Of a stretch of 64,000 nucleotides of DNA, positions 60,962-64,000 are shown one piece after another. The stretch is from Agromyces atrinae (GTDB lineage: Bacteria; Actinomycetota; Actinomycetes; Actinomycetales; Microbacteriaceae). The stretch is taken from the NCBI RefSeq assembly GCF_013407835.1, contig NZ_JACCBI010000001.1, positions 2,542,001 through 2,606,000 on the forward strand, in the 5' to 3' direction. The notes under the pieces are model-generated. The model was not told the origin of the DNA and did not search any database. It was given only the letters and a program-made list of their open reading frames with translations. A program made the translations under genes and the position numbers. Positions within the stretch are counted from its first letter, which is position 1; every line of letters starts with the position of its first letter.

Positions 60962-62950
60962 GTGAATCGGTCGGTACGGGTGTTCGGGCCCAGCATTCTG
61001 CTGGTCTTCGCCGTCGTCGCGGCCATCGCCGCCCTCAGCTTCGGAGGCGGTGCCGAAGCGCAGGCCCTGCGTGACCCGGGCGCCCTCATCCGCTGGGGTC
61101 TGCCGCTCTCGAAGCTCATCGTCAACGTGTCGGCCGCCGGCACGATCGGCGCCCTCGTGCTCGCGTGCTTCGCGCTCACCCCGAAGAAGCGGGAGTTCGA
61201 TCTCGCGCTCGACGTCGCTGCGGCATCCGCGGCGCTGCTCACCGTCTCGTCGGCGGTCACGGGCTTCTTCTCGTTCCAGCTCATCACGGGCCGGCCGCTC
61301 ACGTTCGACGACGCCTTCGGCGCGTCGCTCGGTCAGTTCCTCACGCAGATCGAACCGGGTCGCGCGTGGCTCATCACGACGCTCGTCGCCGCGGCCGTCA
61401 CGGTGCTGTGCTTCGCGGTGCGCAACCACACGGCCCTCGTCTTCGTGACCGTGCTCGCCGTGCTCGCGCTCGTGCCCATGGCGCAGCAGGGTCACTCGGC
61501 CGGTGCGGCGGGGCACGACGCGGCCATCACGTCGCTCGGCCTGCACCTCGTCTTCGCGGCCGTCTGGCTCGGCGGTCTGCTCACGATCGTGCTGCTGAAG
61601 TCGCGCCTCGACGGCGACCGCCTGGGCATCGTGCTCGCACGCTACTCGAGCGTCGCGCTCATCTCGTTCATCGTCGTCGCGATCTCGGGCTACGCCAACG
61701 CGGCGCTCCGCATCGGCACCCTCGACGAACTCGGCAGCCCCTACGGCATCCTCGTCATCGTGAAGGTCGTGGCCCTCGTCGCCCTCGGTCTCTTCGGCGC
61801 CGTGCAGCGCCGCTGGATCATCAGCCGACTCGTCGCGAAGACCGAGAAGGGCCCGGCCGCGTCATCCGCCGGCTCCCGCTTCTTCTGGCTGCTCGTCGTG
61901 TCGGAGCTCGCGTTCATGGGCATCGCCTCGGGCGTCGCGGCGGCGCTCGCCCGCACGGCCACGCCCGTCGACGAAACGGTCGACACGTCGGTGCTCACGC
62001 CCGCCGAGATCCTCACGGGTGAGCCGCTGCCGCCCGCGCCCGAGGCGATCAACTACTTCACGCAGTGGAACATCGACCTCATCTGGCTGTTCGCGTGCGC
62101 CTTCGGCATCTTCTTCTATCTCGCGGGCGTCTGGCGTCTGCGTCGTCGCGGCGACACCTGGCCGATCTACCGCACGGTGCTCTGGGTGCTCGGCCTCGTC
62201 GTGCTGTTCTACCTGACCAACGGCGGCGTGAACGTCTACGAGAAGTACCTCTTCTCGGCGCACATGCTCGGCCACATGGGCCTCACGATGGCCGTGCCCG
62301 TGCTGCTCGTGCCCGGAGCGCCCGTGACGCTCGCGATGCGCGCGATCAAGGCGCGGAAGGACGGCAGCCGCGGCGGCCGCGAGTGGATCCTGCTCGCCGT
62401 GCACTCGAAGTTCGCGTCGATCATCGCGAATCCGCTCGTCGCCGCCGGCCTCTTCGCCGCGTCGCTCTGGATCTTCTACTACACGCCGCTCTTCCGCTGG
62501 ACGATGACCGACCACATCGGGCACGAGTGGATGATCGCGCACTTCCTCATCGTCGGCTACCTGTTCGTTCAGTCGCTCATCGGCATCGACCCCGTGCCGT
62601 ACCGGCTGCCGTTCCCGTTCCGACTCGTGCTGCTGCTCGGCACGATGGCTTTCCACGCGTTCTTCGGCCTCGCGATCATGGTCGGCACGGGCCTCCTGCT
62701 CTCCGACTGGTACGGCGCGATGGGCTGGGGCATCGACGCGCTCGCCGATCAGCAGTTCGGCGGCGGTATCGCGTGGTCGGTCGGTGAGATCCCGACGGTC
62801 GCGCTCGCGATCACGGTGGCGATCCAGTGGTCGCGGAGCGACGAGAAGGAGTCGCGCCGCCGCGACCGGCACGCCGATCGCACGGGCGAGGCCGAGCTCG
62901 AGGAATACAACGCGCGCCTGCAGGCGATCTCCGACCGCGACCGGCGCTAA
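60962..62950 (+). CDS. CopD-CtaG fusion membrane protein
   Basis: A 662-aa polytopic protein. The first half is a CopD-type copper-related domain (about 8 helices, with MAQQGHSAGAAGHDAAITSLGLH in the middle, shown here as residues near 178-200), and the second half is a CtaG/caa3 oxidase assembly-like domain (HMLGHMGLTMAVPVLL near 440 and FHAFFGLAIMVGTGLLL). Such fusions are standard in actinobacteria and serve copper delivery to cytochrome oxidase. TAAGCT at 60950-60955, six bases before GTG 60962, suggests a leaderless start. Confidence 0.9.
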   Translation: MNRSVRVFGPSILLVFAVVAAIAALSFGGGAEAQALRDPGALIRWGLPLSKLIVNVSAAGTIGALVLACFALTPKKREFDLALDVAAASAALLTVSSAVTGFFSFQLITGRPLTFDDAFGASLGQFLTQIEPGRAWLITTLVAAAVTVLCFAVRNHTALVFVTVLAVLALVPMAQQGHSAGAAGHDAAITSLGLHLVFAAVWLGGLLTIVLLKSRLDGDRLGIVLARYSSVALISFIVVAISGYANAALRIGTLDELGSPYGILVIVKVVALVALGLFGAVQRRWIISRLVAKTEKGPAASSAGSRFFWLLVVSELAFMGIASGVAAALARTATPVDETVDTSVLTPAEILTGEPLPPAPEAINYFTQWNIDLIWLFACAFGIFFYLAGVWRLRRRGDTWPIYRTVLWVLGLVVLFYLTNGGVNVYEKYLFSAHMLGHMGLTMAVPVLLVPGAPVTLAMRAIKARKDGSRGGREWILLAVHSKFASIIANPLVAAGLFAASLWIFYYTPLFRWTMTDHIGHEWMIAHFLIVGYLFVQSLIGIDPVPYRLPFPFRLVLLLGTMAFHAFFGLAIMVGTGLLLSDWYGAMGWGIDALADQQFGGGIAWSVGEIPTVALAITVAIQWSRSDEKESRRRDRHADRTGEAELEEYNARLQAISDRDRR

Positions 62951-63978
62951 GAGCTGGGCGCCGTCGACTCGCGTTCGACGATGACGTTCGGGATGACTTC
63001 GGCGACGTCATCCAGGGCTTCGCCCCCGAGGTGCGCCATCATGCGCTCGGCCATGCGTCGCCCCGTCGCGCCGGGGTCTTGACGCACGGTCGTGAGGGTC
63101 GGGCGGATGCGGGTCGCCCAGGGTGAATCGTCGAAACCGACGACGGCGATGTCGGCGGGAACCGTGAGGCCCGCGGCGTGGATCGCGTCGATCGCTCCGG
63201 CCGCGAGGGCGTCGGACGCGGCGACGACACCGTCGATCGGCTCGCCCCGCTCGAGGAGTTCACGCATCGCGGCGGTTCCCGCCTCGACCGACCACTCAGC
63301 GGCGGCGATCGAGAGGCGGGGGTCGTAGGCGGCCCCGCGGGCGTCCACGAAGCCGCCGTGACGGAGGCGGGCGGCGGGCATGGGCGCGGGCCCGGCGATC
63401 TCGGCGAGGCGGGTGCGGCCGCTGTCGGCGAGCAGGCGTGTGATCGCCCTGCTGCCGCCGGCGTTGTCGGTGTCGACCGAGGGCAGACCGACCGGCAGCT
63501 CGGGTGCGCTCGCGGTGATCGCGGGAATGGTCGAGCGGGCGATCGCCTCGGCGACGGGGTCGTCGTCGCGCATGGCGACGAGCAGGGCGCCGTCGACGAA
63601 GCCCCCGATGATGAGATCGACGATGCGCTCGGCGGCCTCGTCGCTCTCGATGATGACGAGGAGCATCTGGTACCCCTCGGCCGAGAGGGTCTTGTTCGCG
63701 GCGGCGGCCATCGCGCTCAGGTTCGAGTCGGCGAAGAAGAACTCGCTGTACTCGCGCACGACGAACGCGACGGCACGCGTCGACTGCGTGACGAGCGAGC
63801 GGGCCGTGCGGTTAGGCGTGTAGTTGACCGAGCGGATGGCGGCCTCGATGGCTTCCGCCGAGGCCTGTGACACGTAGGCGCGCTTGTTCAGATAGCGCGA
63901 GACGGTCGCGTGCGAGATACCGGCGACCCGGGCGACGTCGTGCACGGTGGCGCGGCGTTTGGGGTTCGGTGTCGTCAT
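62947..63978 (-). CDS. LacI-family transcriptional regulator
   Basis: A 343-aa repressor. The N-terminal HTH (ATVHDVARVAGISHATVSRYLN at about residues 10-31) and the sugar-binding core (AFVVREYSEFFFADSN, then GVVAASDALAAGAIDA) are typical. Its target is unknown and the next gene is off the right edge. It overlaps the CopD-CtaG gene by four bases on the opposite strand. The start has GGAGAG directly upstream. Confidence 0.92.
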   Translation of the reverse strand: MTTPNPKRRATVHDVARVAGISHATVSRYLNKRAYVSQASAEAIEAAIRSVNYTPNRTARSLVTQSTRAVAFVVREYSEFFFADSNLSAMAAAANKTLSAEGYQMLLVIIESDEAAERIVDLIIGGFVDGALLVAMRDDDPVAEAIARSTIPAITASAPELPVGLPSVDTDNAGGSRAITRLLADSGRTRLAEIAGPAPMPAARLRHGGFVDARGAAYDPRLSIAAAEWSVEAGTAAMRELLERGEPIDGVVAASDALAAGAIDAIHAAGLTVPADIAVVGFDDSPWATRIRPTLTTVRQDPGATGRRMAERMMAHLGGEALDDVAEVIPNVIVERESTAPSS

Positions 63979-64000
63979 CTCTCCGGCTTTCGTGAGGCTA

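Overview
The window is about 64 kb of high-GC chromosome from an actinobacterium, most likely a member of Microbacteriaceae. The evidence is the parA-parB pair with parS sites, the MurJ/DUF6049/CCA-transferase block, the rpsF-ssb-rpsR-rplI-dnaB block, two DUF7882-type proteins, cysteine-poor L28/L33/S14 paralogs and many leaderless-type promoters (TANNNT six or seven bases before the start codon). parA/parB with three parS sites at the left edge place the window close to oriC, which should lie a few kb to the left, beyond the edge.

Layout. 1-2416: parS sites, parA, parB. 2468-10092: minus-strand block with D-Ala-D-Ala ligase, a PLP aminotransferase, thioredoxin and its reductase, MurJ and DUF6049. 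10176-16468: tRNA CCA-adding enzyme; an AbiEi/DUF559-like gene between two 75-bp hairpin repeats; rpsF-ssb-rpsR-rplI; a 500-bp gap with DnaA-box-like sequences; dnaB. 16525-22606: TRIC-type channel, a hydrolase divergent from a GntR regulator with twin operators, two DUF7882 genes around two overlooked small antisense genes, a Rho-N/SAP-like protein, topoisomerase IB and two membrane proteins. 22764-28113: a surface operon with a lectin-like exported protein, three SipW-type secreted proteins, a SipW-type signal peptidase and a sortase-type anchored protein. 28129-42754: purB, a kinase-like gene, a low-molecular-weight tyrosine phosphatase, a helical-protein/hydrolase pair, hisC-like aminotransferase, a 2-oxoacid dehydrogenase E1a-E1b-E2 operon, and a zinc uptake operon (znuA-C-B-B-zur) with a Zur-box-like promoter.

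42755-46309: a repeat-rich gap, a DtxR/IdeR-type iron box and a large HtaA-like cell-wall protein with a Pro-Val-Asp tandem repeat and an LASTG sorting signal. 46498-51508 is the clearest accessory island: visibly lower GC, and a DUF4238 protein, a cytosine-5 DNA methyltransferase, a probable PD-(D/E)XK restriction endonuclease, a ComF-like phosphoribosyltransferase and a DprA-like protein. The last four are packed end to end. I regard this as the best candidate for an undescribed defence system: a restriction-modification pair joined to a PRTase-DprA unit.

51837-63978: a small zinc-ribbon protein, the proVWX compatible-solute transporter, an alpha/beta hydrolase, rpmB-rpmG-rpsN, an HU protein, a five-gene WXG100-type cluster without secretion machinery in view, a CopD-CtaG fusion and a LacI regulator. 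I saw no tRNA or rRNA genes, no CRISPR array, no insertion sequence and no integrase.
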